In this document: positions 53,196 to 64,000 of the stretch, piece after piece | Position numbering within the stretch: position 1 is the stretch's first letter | Layout of the letters: each line of letters begins with the position of its first letter | Assembly: GCF_963678635.1 (NCBI RefSeq) | Contig: NC_087063.1 | Coordinates: forward strand, 82,385,574-82,449,573 | Length of the DNA stretch: 64,000 bases | Source of the DNA: Symsagittifera roscoffensis | Lineage: Eukaryota; Xenacoelomorpha; Acoela; Convolutidae | Reading direction: 5' to 3' | Translations under genes and position numbers: made by a program | Notes under the pieces: model-generated | The model's database searches: none | Told to the model about the DNA's origin: nothing | Seen by the model: only the letters and a program-made list of their open reading frames with translations

Positions 53196-53894
53196 CTACC
53201 GTAGCTTTCCTGTTTCCACTTCGTCTGGGTCATAACCATTTACCTTCAGCGTCTCTCTGACTATCTTTGACTTGAGCATGATTTCGATCGGCATCCCGGA
53301 TTTTGTTTTCAGAGTTGCAGCTTCCCGATGCTCAGTGGGTAATTCGTAATGGTCTTCTATTGGTTTGCCTGATTTCTCGAGCCGTCTCATGCGCGGTAAA
53401 TTATCATACGTTTCCTTGTCCATATATGAGAAAGCATATTTGATCTCAGGCCTATCAGCCTCCCTCTGCTCTTGTCTTTCGTAGAAATCCGTTTTCTTAC
53501 TCAAGCTGTCGGCATTTTGGTCTTTGTCTCTCGTTCTTTGTTCAATTATCATATTGTAACCATCCAACCGCACTATCCATCTCCCGATGTAGTTTTGATC
53601 CATTGAGTAGGTCTTCGGCCAACTGAGTGCCCTGTTAACGACCCGTTGTTTAAAAGGCTCGCTGCCCAGATATTTCCTATATTTTTCCACAAAGGTGACA
53701 ACCGCGAACATCTTCGCCTTGGGTGCCCCGAAATTCATTTCCGTGTCGCTCAAAACTTTGCTCCCGTATGCTATTGGTCTCAAGACTGTTCTCCCGTTCC
53801 ACTCCTGTTCTTGATGGAGTATGCCGGAGATCGCAACCACCGATGCGTCAGTGTCCAGTACGTACATTCCCTTCTCTATAGGCATGCCTAGCAC
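53196..53894 (-). pseudogene. RNase H domain of element 2
   Basis: YVLDTDASVVAISGIL is the first RNase H block with the catalytic Asp. PIAYGSKVLSDTEMNF, FVEKYRKYLG and the NADSLSK block with the last Asp follow. It is attached to a charged segment (YFxRQEQREADRPEIKYAF…) and, across a frame change near 53190, to a Glu/Arg-rich spacer (53187-52879) before integrase. In retroelements this enzyme removes the RNA strand during cDNA synthesis. Confidence 0.88.
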
Positions 53895-53970
53895 CGGTGC
53901 TTCACACGATTCTTTTTTTATTCTTTGAAATGACTCTTCCGCCGCGTTATTTCACGTGAATTTCTTGCCT

Positions 53971-54960
53971 TTATGCATATCCCTTGATGAACTCTCTGTA
54001 GTAGTTGGCGAATCCAAGAAAGCTCATCAACTGATGTTCAATTTTTGGCGATTTCGAAGTCAGCACCGCTTGTACCGCATCTGGATCTGGTCGGATGGCA
54101 TGCTTATCTACCTCCCTCCCCAGGTATTTTATTGAGTCTTTTAGATTTTCACGCTTCGAGGGTTTACACTTCAGTCCTGCCCTTTTCATGCATGCAAACA
54201 CTTCGTCCAGTCGCTCGATATGGTCCTCAAGGGTAGATGTCGCGATCACCACGTCATCCACGTAACACATCACCAATTTGCCATACTTCTTCGTCACACT
54301 CGTTAGTGCCTGCGCCATCAGTCGCTGAACAGTAGCTGTCGGGTTGCAGAGGCCAAAGGGCATCCTCTTCCATTGGAACAACCCCAGCTCGCAAGCAAAC
54401 CCTGTTTTGTCCCTATCTTGTTTCCTAAGTGGCACCTGTCAAAAGGCCGACCTCAGATCAAGAGTTGTAAAAAAAATTTGCATCCCCCAATTTTGAAAGG
54501 CTCTCAGGCTCTCCTTCACGGTGACGGAGTTCAGATATCGAAAGCCACAACAAAATCTTACTTGGTCTCCTTTCTGTTTGGCCATCACTACTCCACACGC
54601 CCACGGTGATTTGGATGGTTCTATCGTATCATACTCTAGTAAGGTCTCTATTTCTTTAATAAATGCATCAAATTTGTTTGGCGTCATACGCCTCGCCCCC
54701 TCCCTATGCGATACTGCCGACTCTTTTTATTCTATCTCATGTTCAACGAAATTACAGCACCCGATGCCCAGGGTAAGTCTCGAAAAACCTTCCTGATTTC
54801 TATCTAGCACGTCCTTGATGGCTTCGAGCTGTTCGTTCGTTACGTTCCCCCTTAAGTTTTCAGTTTCTGGCAACACCGGTTTATCCATTTCCAATTCCTC
54901 TGGAGTGGGTCTTTCTGGAAAATTTGAACAGCTCGAAATTCCATCGTCCGTTTCTGACTT
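53971..54960 (-). pseudogene. Reverse transcriptase of element 2
   Basis: Ty3/Gypsy RT motifs in order: NLRGNVTNEQLEAIKDVLDR (linker before RT), TIEPSKSPWACGVV, FCCGFRYLN, TLDLRSAF followed by a stop (Trp/Tyr expected), QVPLRKQDRDKTGF, LFQWKRMPFGLCN, and CYVDDVVIAT, where YVDD is the polymerase active site. It continues through the LGFANYYREFI connection region. Stops near 54725 and 54436 break the frame, so it is dead, though the motifs are well kept. Confidence 0.92.
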
Positions 54961-55200
54961 TAACGTTTAATCAGGTCTTGTGAATTCACTTAAGTCAGAA
55001 ACGGACGATGGAATTTCGAGCTGTTCAATTTTCTAGAAAGACCCCAACCAGAGGAATTTGAAATGAATACACCGGTGTTGCCAAACATTGAACATTTAAG
55101 GGGGAAAGTAACAGACGAACAGCTCGAAGCCATCAATGACGTGCTAGATAGAAGTCAGGAGGGCTTTTCGAGACATAAAGCGGACATCGGTCTAAATTTC
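54769..55200. repeat. Head-to-head inverted pol fragments
   Basis: 54769-54960 on the minus strand and 54991-55190 on the plus strand encode the same piece of pol, just before RT (KPVLPETENLRG and TPVLPNIEHLRG, then EQLEAI.DVLDR..EGFSR). Both arms start at AAGTCAGAAACGGACGATGG, with a 30-bp spacer between them. Arms are about 88-90% identical by eye. The right arm has one base deleted and ends at HKADIGL, after which AT-rich DNA begins. Confidence 0.9.
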
Positions 55201-57190
55201 AAAACTTTCAGTTGTTTGGAGGCCATAATTTTTTTTCCAAACTATGGCCATAATTTTTTTCCAAACTTTTTTCCAATCTACTCAATCTACTATTTCAATT
55301 GAACCTAAAACCCATGTAGTTCATGAGGAAGGGTAGTTCTCGAGGAAAAAAAATCAAAAAACTTCAAAAAATGTTCAAAAAATAAAAAACAATGGACTAA
55401 TCCGAGGGCCATTTTTTCCCAATCCATTCTATTCATAGAAACCAAAATTTCATATTTGGCAGAATAATTTTGGAGAAAACGAAAAAAAAAATTAAAATAT
55501 CGGTCAAATTTCCCCCACAGACTTTTTCGAAGAATGTAGACAACAAGGTAAAGCAAAAAGAGACCAGGGTAGTATGCAGACACCCAAGAATGTAGTTGGT
55601 TTTTCTATAGATACCCCTTTTTGAAAATCGGTAGGAAAAATTTTAACTATTTTTTTTTGCAAAAAGTGATTTTGTTTTCCAAACATCTCAAAAACCCAAT
55701 CCCTTACACTTTCTTAGTACCGTTTTTATCAAACAGGAAATCTAGGCAGCTATGCCAAGAACATTTTTCGAAATTCAAATAAGCTACTGAAAAAAAATCA
55801 AAAATCTTCGAAACGGAAAGACGGTCAAAAATTTTGATCAGACACCAGTTGAGCCGAAAAAGAACTGATTGTGTAAAAAAGTTTTCTAAAGTTTCAATTT
55901 CACGTGAAACTACCCAGTAGTAACTAGTACCCACCCCGTAGTTTAACTTGAACTTTTTTGAAATTCAGCATCGATAATATGGTCATAAGTATAGAGGCTA
56001 ATGGTCATAAGTAATTCAATTGTTTTTGTTAACCTAGTTGTTAACCCCAAAAAAGTCTATATTCCGATTTGATAACGCTTGCTAATTTCAAGCGGTAAAA
56101 TTTACCGATCAAAAAATCAAAACAATATTCAGTCTAGATAAGAAACTGATTTGAAAAGGTTCTAAAGTTTTCGCAAGATTGCTATCAAGTCTCCAACTGA
56201 AACTCTCTCAGAAAAAACCACTGGTTAGTGCCATCCAATTGTTTAATTATAGCATCCAGAGAATTTAGCATCCAGTCTAAAAGCGCTTCCTTCGTAAAAT
56301 TTTAGCATCCAGAGAAGCGCTTAGATGAATAACTTTATCGTGAACGATCAACAACTTCATAAAGCTTTGAAAAAACTCAAATGGATAATTGCAGTCTAAA
56401 AGGTTAAAACATTTAAAAACCCAATATTTTTTTATTGTACTTTGATTTTTTCGTTTAGAAGTTATCTGCTGGCGAAGCGATAGAGTACTAAAACCTGGAT
56501 CACAGTTCTGTTTCTTGACGAAGAAGAAAAACGAAAAAGAAGTTATTTATCTCAATCAATTGTTAAGAAAGTATTACGGAAACGCCGTCTTTATTTCAAA
56601 TCCAACAAAATTCAGAGAAACTATTGATACTCTTTCCCTAGCAAGAACAAACACAATCAGGTCAAAGACACTCTGAAACCAATAAGTAAAATCAAAGCAT
56701 GTAATTATAGATACTCAAATGCGAAAACTTTGCACAAAAGCAAAAAAAAATTGCAACTTAAAAGCGACCAGAAAAAAAACAAATAAAATGAAAATTGTTC
56801 CATCAAATTGAGAGAAAAGAAATTGCTGTAACAACACTTATTCGCTTGGTTGGAGTAAAAACAAAAGAAAACAAGCATAAACGGTTATTGCGCAAGTCGC
56901 ACAGAATGATCCAATCATAGTCTTTAAAAGACTATATGAATGTAGTTATTTCTGCGTGGTATGTTAAAAAGATCTGAAAAATAGGCGTTTTTGATATTCA
57001 TAGTAATATAAGCAAAATGGATAAAAATTTTTGAAAAAATGACAAAAAAGACAAAAAAATATATACTGAAAAATTTGTTTTAAATGTTTTTAGTGTTTTG
57101 AATTGGATAATGATTTCAAAAAAGCTGAAACAATAATTTTATTCCAGTAAAAATAAATTTTCACGATTTAAATTGAGCTATCATAAACTA
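55200..57190. other. AT-rich stretch without a gene
   Basis: Small ORFs show no protein character. No RNA gene or repeat was recognised. Confidence 0.5.
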
Positions 57191-58735
57191 TTAACCTATC
57201 AAAATAAGCTTTTGTAAGACTGCTCGCTCGCTTTATTTGCTCAAAATAAGACTGAAAAACTTAGACCTGTTTTTATCGTTCATTAGGTGGCCAAACTGTG
57301 CACTGGGTGGACGCACAATTTTGTGTCTGTATGTACGTGGATTCCAACAACTAATCTTTTAACATTTTTCAAAAAATAAGTGGATTCCACATTTAAAATT
57401 TCCGTGGACTCCGCGTACAAATAACTGCAACATAAATTTTGTCGGCACATTTGATGTGTCGCGGATTCCGCAACAAGCGAATATAGCTAGTTATTCTGGA
57501 TTCCGCAATTGTAAGTGGTTTCCTCAAATTAAAAGGGGATTCCGAATTTTGTTTATTACTGTACTTGCATATGAACAATTAAAAATTATAGCTGGAACTC
57601 TTATCTTTAGCAATGCGGATTTTAAAAGCAAGGACTTAAACATTGTCAGCGGAATCCACGAACAAAGCATTGGTTAACTAAATCGGTGGATGTCAGCTTT
57701 TAGTATTTGGGATACATATAACAAACGAATAACTTCATTAGTTGTATTCGATGGGTTGAAAGTGTTCAGAAACACAACGCACAGCATATCGCCGATTTGT
57801 CAGTATATGGGATTACATCGTTCTCAAATACTGGTCAGTTTTTGGTGTTGATGGAATCCCAAATACTGGATTAATTTGGAATAAATATGGGAGAAACTCA
57901 TTATTAGGAGTCATTGGGTTGAGTCATTAGTAACACACGGCACAGCATATCGCCGAATTAGGTCAGTATTTGGGATTCCATCAATCCCAAATACTGGTCA
58001 GTATTTAGGATTCCATCAATCCCAAATACTGAAGCTGGCTGTTTGACAGGAATTGAGATCGAACGTTAGACATTTCAACAGGTAGCTGATCAACGTAGTA
58101 ATTTAGTTATGGAGATTGAACTTTCTGGTGACCACCTAGTAATTAAAAGTTATAACGCGGGTTCCTCTTACAATAAAAATAGGAGTTATAAAAAAAAGCG
58201 GGTTCCTCTTACAATTTACGGATTCCACTTACAATTTGCGGAATCCACTTGCAATTTGCGGATTCCGCTTGTAGTTGCGGATTCCGCAACAGCTCAATTT
58301 AACTAAAAACAAGTCTTATTATTTGTTTGTTGATTTCCGCAAACTGTTCCGGATTGCGCAAATACGGTTGCGGATTCCACAAATTCGCCTTTTTTTGGAG
58401 CAATTTTGAGCGGTACAGTCTTAAAGGTATTTGTCTGTGGAATCCAAAACAGTACAGAAGATCAAAAAAAAGTAGCAATGTTGCGGATTCCGCGACAAAT
58501 CTGATTTTGGCCTGTTGTGAAATCCGCTTACAATGCACAGAATGCACATTTTGTCCTCGTAATGTCAGTGGGACAACTTTTTTCAAAAGTTTTAATGTCG
58601 TTCGATTCACGCTTTAATATGATACATCACCCAACATAGTCCGATGATTATCTGATTATGCGTCGAAAACAAAAAAAAAAACAAAAATACACCAAATTAC
58701 AAAGTTCCTCCAAGTTTTTTCAAATGGCCGGGTTA
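57190..58735. repeat. LINE-related repeat with GATTCCGC-rich insert
   Basis: The left end (AATAAGCTTTTGTAAGACTGC…) and right end (TTTAATATGATACATCACCC…CCGATGATTATCTG) match two adjacent pieces of 11110-11340. There they lie about 130 bp apart; here they are separated by about 1.3 kb. The inserted part is full of GCGGATTCCGCAA-type motifs (near 57465, 57495, 57535, 58240-58290, 58370 and 58480) and of CCCAAATACTGG repeats (57830-58035). No coding frame. Confidence 0.6.
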
Positions 58736-59123
58736 ATAATTTCGATAAGCTTCAAACTGGTCAACGTGAAATCAAGACTTCAGTAAAAATCTCTCACTGA
58801 ATTTTTCATGATGACTAATTTGATTTAATTTTGCAAGTTTTTTTCTTTTGTTTTTATATTTTCTCGTTTCTTCAGCAACGACGTGCGTTTTACCAATTTA
58901 TGTTACAAGAAAGAGAAATTAGTTTTCATGCACAAGCTCGTTTGAAAAACACAGTTATAGAAAACCTGCATCAACTTAAAGAAGCCGTGCAAAACTGCAA
59001 AACTTGAGCTCAGTTGAGTAATAAATCAAACCTTGCAAAAAAAAGCTCAAAGCGCAAAAAAGCTCAGTACTATTCAATTATTCTCAATTTCAATTTAATT
59101 GCAAAACTTTAATTGCTAATCCC
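58736..59123. other. Upstream region of the four-exon gene
   Basis: AT-rich; probably promoter and 5' UTR of the gene starting at 59124. An upstream non-coding exon cannot be excluded. No specific element assigned. Confidence 0.4.
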
Positions 59124-62100
59124 ATGGCTCATTACCGAGTGGGAAAAGAGTTTTACGAGAAGCTTGCAGTCCCCGGAATGCCTTCTCCGACTGTAAACAA
59201 ATACAGCGAACATTGCCAAAAACAGCACATGCCTTCAAAAGTCAAAGTGCTTCCCAAGAAAAGCTTGGTCAAGGCTATTGAATTAGCCCTTCAAAAAGGC
59301 GGAGATGTTTCCAAAAATACTGATATTCTCGCAATGTGTGAAGAGATAGACGTTTCGAAGTTGAATGAGAAAAACCTCTGCTGTATTAGTCACCGATGGT
59401 GCACTTCAGAAGTTGAAGTGGACTTGTTCGCCGAAAAGTTTGCACAATTTCTCAAAAACACTTACTTGTGCGCTGATGACACTTGCTTTGAAGAGAAAGC
59501 GTTTTTCGAACATGCTTCAAATTGGTGGAGCTTCATGGGAAAACTAGTCGAACTGATTTTTGACAAAGAAGGAGAAAATGAAGAGTTCTTGAAGTACTTG
59601 TTAGACAGAACCACACTCTTTGGGTTCCAAGAGACTAAAACGGAAGAGGGATTGGAAGCTGACAACGCTGACGATCTACAAGAGGTTAATTGATTTGAAT
59701 GGTTTAATTGTAACTCCTAATTGTCAATACTTTCATCATTCTTTTTAAACTAATTTTTCTTCCTGATTTTTAGTACTAGCTTTTGTCATATATTTTAATC
59801 CGGTATTAGTTAAAAAGTGATTTAAATTGAGAACATGCAAGTACTTTTTGCTGAACGGAAAATAAATTGAAGTCTTACTCAGTAGCGGATTTAGGGGGGG
59901 GGGGGTGGACGCCTTGCCCTCAGGGATTCGAACCCCTGCCGACTCAAAGGGTCCCCCTTTGTACTGTTTTGAGATATCCATATTTGATGACGGACCCTAA
60001 AAATTGTCTAAAGACGCCCTTGGCGCCAATATATACTATTTTTGAGGGGCAGCGTGCGCCAAAAAAAAACGCGCGATTTCTTTGTCAAAATTTTCCAAAA
60101 AGTGCCAAAAAACGGCTATTTTGACCTGTTTTTTCAAAAATTTGAAAATTTAAATTTGGTCAAGTTAAATAAGAAATCAATTTGGTTTGGTCGACCTAAA
60201 AAAAGGTCGTCAAAATTTTTGAAAAAAATTTTGAAAATCCGCCCCCCTCGAGAAAATCTTAGATCCACGCCTGGTCTTACTAATATTTTAAGTTTTTTGT
60301 GCGGTTCCTTTAAATGACAAGGAACATAATTTTCTGCTGTCTTTTTTCAGATGATGTCAGCTCTTCTGAATGGGAAATCCATGCTTCAGATGGACACATC
60401 CTCAATCACAGAATCTTTTCTTGGAGATGTAGCTCTGGAAAAGATTAGGAGTTATCTTATATTTGCTTTGCCACAAGGCGCCACTCCTCAAATCAAGCAA
60501 AACGACATAGCCCAAATGATCAAAAAGATCAAAGAGCAGAAAACAGATTTTCAGATGTCGAAACCTGAGAAACTCTTCGCACAGATAGCTGATGTCGTTC
60601 GAAAAACTTTGGATGACTTTTCGATTGTGCAAAAAGTGAAGGACAATGTTCAGTTCCAAAGATTCACAGAGTGTCTGAACTATGTTCAGCAATTGAAGAC
60701 GTTGAAAAATAAGTCGAACAAGTTCAACGGACAAGACCCGATGGCGATGGTGACACTCATGATGTTGCAGAACAGTGCCTTCGAGTACTTCTGGGTAGAT
60801 GTATTTTGCACTCCTCAACGCAAAGAGGACATCAAAGAAACTCTGAAGGTTATTCTCTCCCGTTCTTTTGTTATATCCTTTTTTTGATTTCAATCTTTGA
60901 AAATATAATAAGTGCTGTCTCTAATCTATTTGTAACTAACATTCTGATATCTCTAACTAGACTATGAGTAGGTACCGTTGATTTGGAAGTTTTTCTGAAG
61001 GCGGTTTTAGTGCCAACATATACTAATTCTGAAGTCTGGCGCGCAGAGAAAAACGCAAGCTTTTGGCCAAACTTTTCAAGAAAACCTAAGACAAAAACGT
61101 TGTTTTGACCTGTCTGTGGCGGCATAGAAAAATTTGACACAGTTAAGTCGTTATATCGTTTTTGCAGGGTTGGCACCAGGCACGGATCTAGGAACTTCTC
61201 GAGGGGGGGGGGGGGGGGACTTTCGAAAACAATAGAAAATTTTGTCGACCTTTTTTTAGGTCAACCAAATTGATTTTCTGAGCTATAAAGACCCAGTTTT
61301 GACCAAATTTCTGCGCCGCAGTCAAATTTTTGTAAATAAAAGGCCAAAAAAAAGCGTTTTTAGGCACTTTTTGGAAATTTTCTACCAAAAAACCGCGTTT
61401 TTTTGGCGCGCGCTGCACCCCCCTCCCCCTCAAAATTAGTAAAGAATGGCGCCGAAGGTGAGTCAGCCAAAAACCGAAATCTCAAATGAGTACAAAGGAG
61501 GGACGCTTTGGGTCGGCAGGACTCAATAACATGTTACAATAATAAAAACTCCAATTGTTTTCAAGGAAATACAAAACGAGTAAAAACGAACATTTTGCTT
61601 TTCGGAAACACATAAAAATTTATAATCTTCGAAATATAAATTTTTATTTCACTGTCTTTTGCCAGCGCTCAATTTTAATCCATTTTAATTGGATTACTTT
61701 AGGCCGTGAAAGATGGAATGGCCGTGTTTGGCATAGCAACTGTCATAGTGTGTCCGCCATTTGTGATCGACAACCTCATTCGATGCTCAGAGAAACCAGT
61801 GGCTGGATTAATTGCCCAATCAGCACTCGAACCCCATTTGGAAGTATTCTACAAAACGTTCCCTTTTATGACACTGAGCGAAAGATGTTTTCTCTTCTGC
61901 GAACCCAGTTACTTCGACAGAATGTGGACACTACATGAAATGGCGATAGGTCACACTCTTTACTACTGGTGGCAGTACCTTCTTGGCCCCTTTTCAAAAT
62001 TCATTTCGACTAACGGTAACCAGAGCCTAACCTTCAGAATCGACAGCATGTGGAATAATATCTACCGAGCAGGGCTAGACCAGTCTAGTTCCCGCACTTC

Positions 62101-63108
62101 TATGTCTCGAAGCATGGCGCTGTACATGCTCCGACAAATCGGACCCGGTGACGGGATGACAACGATGTTTGATGTGAACTTCGCAACCATGCAAACGGGT
62201 TTCGCAATGGATTGGGAAATTTTGGCTACTTCTATTTTTAAACTGGACCCGAATAGAGACGTGAGTGAACAGATACTGCATAAGAAGATGTCAGCATACC
62301 AGACATGTCTGCTCCAATATAGCCCACCAGGGTCGAAATACAGTCACGCTTGGTTCAAAAACCCAGAGGTAAGGAAATAACGCTTATTCCAACTTTAAAC
62401 TGAGCAAGACAAGCAGATAGAAGCTATCAAATCATTTGACTCACACTTATAGTTTGATTTTAACGTTTTTCCATTACTCAAATTAAAGTTTTCAAGAAAC
62501 TTGTATTAATATTAAAACTGTTTCAGCACGTGAACCACAATTTCAAGTTCAATGACAAGTGGGAATTGATAGCGGGATGTGTTGAGAACCCTTCCAACTT
62601 CAACCCAAAATCACTGAAGTTCAAAGCAGTTAGCGGAGGCGACGCTACACTTGGAGGCGAGACTGTACTGAAAAAGTGCAGCGTCTATTCCGTTAAAGAA
62701 ATAAGTCACGACGGACTTTTTCTTCCACTGGGCCTGAATTTGTACCATATGATAGGTCCCAGGAAAACTGATCTTGAAAAAGAGTTATCCAGTGGGTATC
62801 TAATCACAGGCGAGTGGTCTCTGCCTTCAAAACTGGTCGAACTGAGGAAAGAGGCAATCAAAAAGATCAAAGAAGAAAGGCCAGCGCAGCCAGATGCAAA
62901 CATGTTGAAATCGCATCAGACGGTTTTTGATTATCTGACTCCGAAACAGGATGTGATGATGATCAAGTCTGCAAATCCGAAGTACGACTTCATGCTCGTG
63001 TTCGGAGTGATTCCCGTTCAAATGACTAGCTTCAGTGTAGCATATCCAGGACACGATAAGACGGCGGGCAACAAGAAAATCAAACAAGTCGAATTTATGA
63101 TGAATTAG
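59124..63108 (+). CDS. Four-exon gene with HET/TIR-like motif pattern
   Basis: Exons 59124-59684, 60351-60848, 61703-62368 and 62527-63108, joined by GT-AG introns of 666, 854 and 158 nt. All introns are in phase 0 and the total is 768 residues without a stop. The start is in good context (CCCATGG). Three motifs occur in the order of HET-domain and related TIR-like folds: CCISHRW (exon 1, about residue 88), YFWVDVFCTPQ (exon 2, about 332), then VFGIATVIVCPP followed by PSYFDRMWTLHEM (exon 3, about 362 and 426). HET proteins typically have SHRW, IWxDxxCxxQ and Y..R.WC..E. In TIR and HET folds the last Glu is the candidate catalytic residue. Unlike a normal HET domain, the first two motifs are about 240 residues apart. 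The C-terminal 200 residues have no recognised domain. Function is inferred; immune or NAD-related roles are possible. Confidence 0.7.
59881..60280 (+). repeat. Dispersed repeat in intron 1, forward copy
   Basis: Starts AGTAGCGGATTTAGGGGGG and ends CGAGAAAATCTTAGATCCACG, so its ends are imperfect inverted repeats. The interior includes TTGGCGCCAATATATACTAT and GGTCGACCTAAAAAAAGGTC. A GGGATTCGAACCCC stretch (59929-59942) resembles a tRNA T-arm/B-box. Two more copies lie in intron 2. Confidence 0.75.
60961..61177 (+). repeat. Dispersed repeat in intron 2, partial forward copy
   Basis: GGTTTTAGTGCCAACATATACTAATTCTGA followed by TGGCGCGCAGAGAAAAACGC and TTTTGACCTGT matches the middle of 59881-60280 in the same orientation. 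It is diverged and truncated. Confidence 0.65.
61178..61475 (-). repeat. Dispersed repeat in intron 2, reverse copy
   Basis: Starts CACGGATCTAGGAACTTCTCGAG plus a poly-G run. Read on the minus strand it matches 59881-60280 (GGCGCCATTCTTTACTAATTTTGAGGG, GCGCGCCAAAAAAACGCG, GGTCGACAAAATTTT). With the copy in intron 1 it forms an inverted pair around exon 2. Confidence 0.75.
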
Positions 63109-64000
63109 GTTTATATGAGAGTTAGTAAACCAATATCACTATCGTAAAAATTGCACTTTCACCTTGTATATGAATCGAAATCTTTTTATTTTCCTTGTTC
63201 CGACCAACCCCTCCCAGAGAGTGGGAAAGAAACAAAGCCGAGGATGGTTTTACCGCTAATTTAGGCACCTCTACACTAGATCATTGAGTGTAGTGATGTG
63301 TGGCATCATTTTCTTGAAAGGTTTCTCTTTGTGTCAGAAAATTTGGCTGGACCATTTTTTCCACCTATTCTACTATGATTAACTCAAGGACACTGAAACA
63401 AAACTGTACAGAGGCGAAGACGAGCTTCGCAACATGTGCGACATTAAAATGAAAACTATGCCATTGATTAAACTCAAAAGAAAAAGAAAATCAAAAGCTA
63501 AAAAAAAACTTTCAAAAATCGTTTTTGTCAAATTTTTTAGAATAAAACTGCAAAAAAAACCAAAAAAAAGGTAACAAAACTATCTGAAGCAATAGAAAAT
63601 TTACAGGGCCAACATATACAAGTTTTGAGCTGGAACTAAGCCGACAAAACTGAACAAACTCTAGTTGAAAAAAAAAACAGATCCCGGTCAGACTCGAACC
63701 ATAGGTTTATGCCGTCTTAAGCAATGTGTCACCGCTACCCCAGATGGTTGATTAATTTAATGAAACTCCGTTATAGACAAAACAGTCAAGCTAAAATTGC
63801 CAAACAAATTTAAAAAATTATTAAAAAGTTTTAGACAATAAAAGGTTACATTATTTTGTCTGAAAAATTGTTTCATTTGTAGACACTAACTAATCAACTG
63901 TAAACACAGTAATTCTAGACCGAAATAGAGTTGTCAAAAGAGCAAGTTGGATGAAACTGGAGATCTTCTTAAATTGGAGATCATGTGAACAAAGCTGATT
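63109..64000. other. Right edge, no protein gene
   Basis: 3' UTR of the four-exon gene at first, then AT-rich DNA. The only structured item is the tRNA-like stretch at 63679-63748. Confidence 0.5.
63679..63748 (-). pseudogene. tRNA-like sequence or SINE head
   Basis: On the minus strand GGGGTAGCGGTGAC resembles an A box and GGTTCGAGTCT a B box, about 40 nt apart. TTGCTTAAGAC lies between them, where an anticodon loop reading TAA (Leu) would be. A run of T follows CCGGGATCTG on the 3' side. Acceptor and anticodon stems pair poorly, so this is more likely a tRNA-derived SINE head or pseudogene than a working tRNA. Confidence 0.4.

Larger units (their letters stand above)
43960..54960 (-). mobile_element. 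Element 2: decayed Ty3/Gypsy-type element with the same cargo
   Basis: Reading from right to left on the minus strand: RT, RNase H, spacer, integrase, Pol tail, macro domain, non-coding gap, then cargo homologues of A, B, C, D, E and F of element 1 in the same order. Frameshifts and stops are frequent but domains remain readable. No LTR is visible: the right end is cut inside pol at 54960 and the left end is lost at the Penelope-like element. It shows what element 1 lost and which cargo is shared. Confidence 0.88.

Noticed and set aside
43960-55200. LTRs for element 2
   Set aside because: I looked for direct repeats at both ends and found none. The element is cut inside pol on the right and by the Penelope-like element on the left.
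59926-59948. tRNA T-arm in intron 1 (GGGATTCGAACCCC)
   Set aside because: It lies within the dispersed repeat, and no acceptor, D or anticodon arm surrounds it.
63679-63748. Functional tRNA-Leu(TAA)
   Set aside because: A- and B-box-like words are present, but the acceptor and anticodon stems do not pair, so only a pseudogene or SINE head is supported.

Overview
The window is AT-rich, intron-containing DNA from an animal, most likely an invertebrate. Evidence for an animal: an exportin-4 gene, a RING+WWE gene of the RNF146 type, a tetraspanin fragment, GT-AG introns, Penelope-like, LINE, hAT-like and Tc1/mariner-like elements, and a 17-kb Ty3/Gypsy-type LTR element. The species cannot be named from sequence alone. 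Prokaryote-style features (operon starts, Shine-Dalgarno sites, CRISPR) do not apply.

Layout. 1-650: no gene seen. 650-3240: tandem array with a unit of about 340 bp. 3290-5110: tandem array with a unit of about 108 bp, and a diverged chimera of both units at 5500-5860. 6470-8123 (-): two-exon RNF146 homologue. 8960-11340: foldback repeat, short inverted-repeat elements and a LINE reverse transcriptase relic. 11340-16230: mostly empty, with one doubtful small ORF and a degenerate repeat. 16232-17719 (-): N-terminal half of a tetraspanin, with a hAT-type MITE in its intron. 18543-21902 (-): exportin-4 as one uninterrupted exon. 22984-55200: transposon island. 55200-59120: gene-poor, with a LINE-like repeat. 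59124-63108 (+): four-exon gene with a HET/TIR-like motif pattern.

The transposon island is the unusual part. Element 1 (23269-40563, +) has two LTRs of about 0.9 kb that differ at only about 3% of positions. It has a 3-kb leader with a dense repeated motif. Its pol gene has lost protease, RT, RNase H and the integrase core, but still carries about 10 kb of downstream 'cargo' reading frames. Element 2 (about 54960-44000, -) is a related, decayed copy. It keeps RT, RNase H and integrase and then the same cargo in the same order: a conserved Pol tail, a macro (ADP-ribose-binding fold) domain, a coiled-coil protein (A), an SGNH/GDSL-hydrolase protein (B) and unknown proteins C to F. Conservation of the order in two diverged copies shows that the cargo belongs to the element family. 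The B/C junction is a stop-start overlap in both copies (ATGA and TAATG), and most cargo frames of element 1 continue in phase through single stop codons.

Between the two LTR elements lies a decayed Penelope-like element (40741-43957, -) with GIY-YIG endonuclease and RT motifs. About 90-bp direct terminal repeats flank it, and they resemble hammerhead ribozymes. At 54769-55200 a pol fragment is duplicated head to head.

The host genes are unrelated to each other in function: nuclear transport, PAR-dependent ubiquitination, membrane organisation, and a possible NAD/innate-immunity-type fold. No operon-like logic links them.
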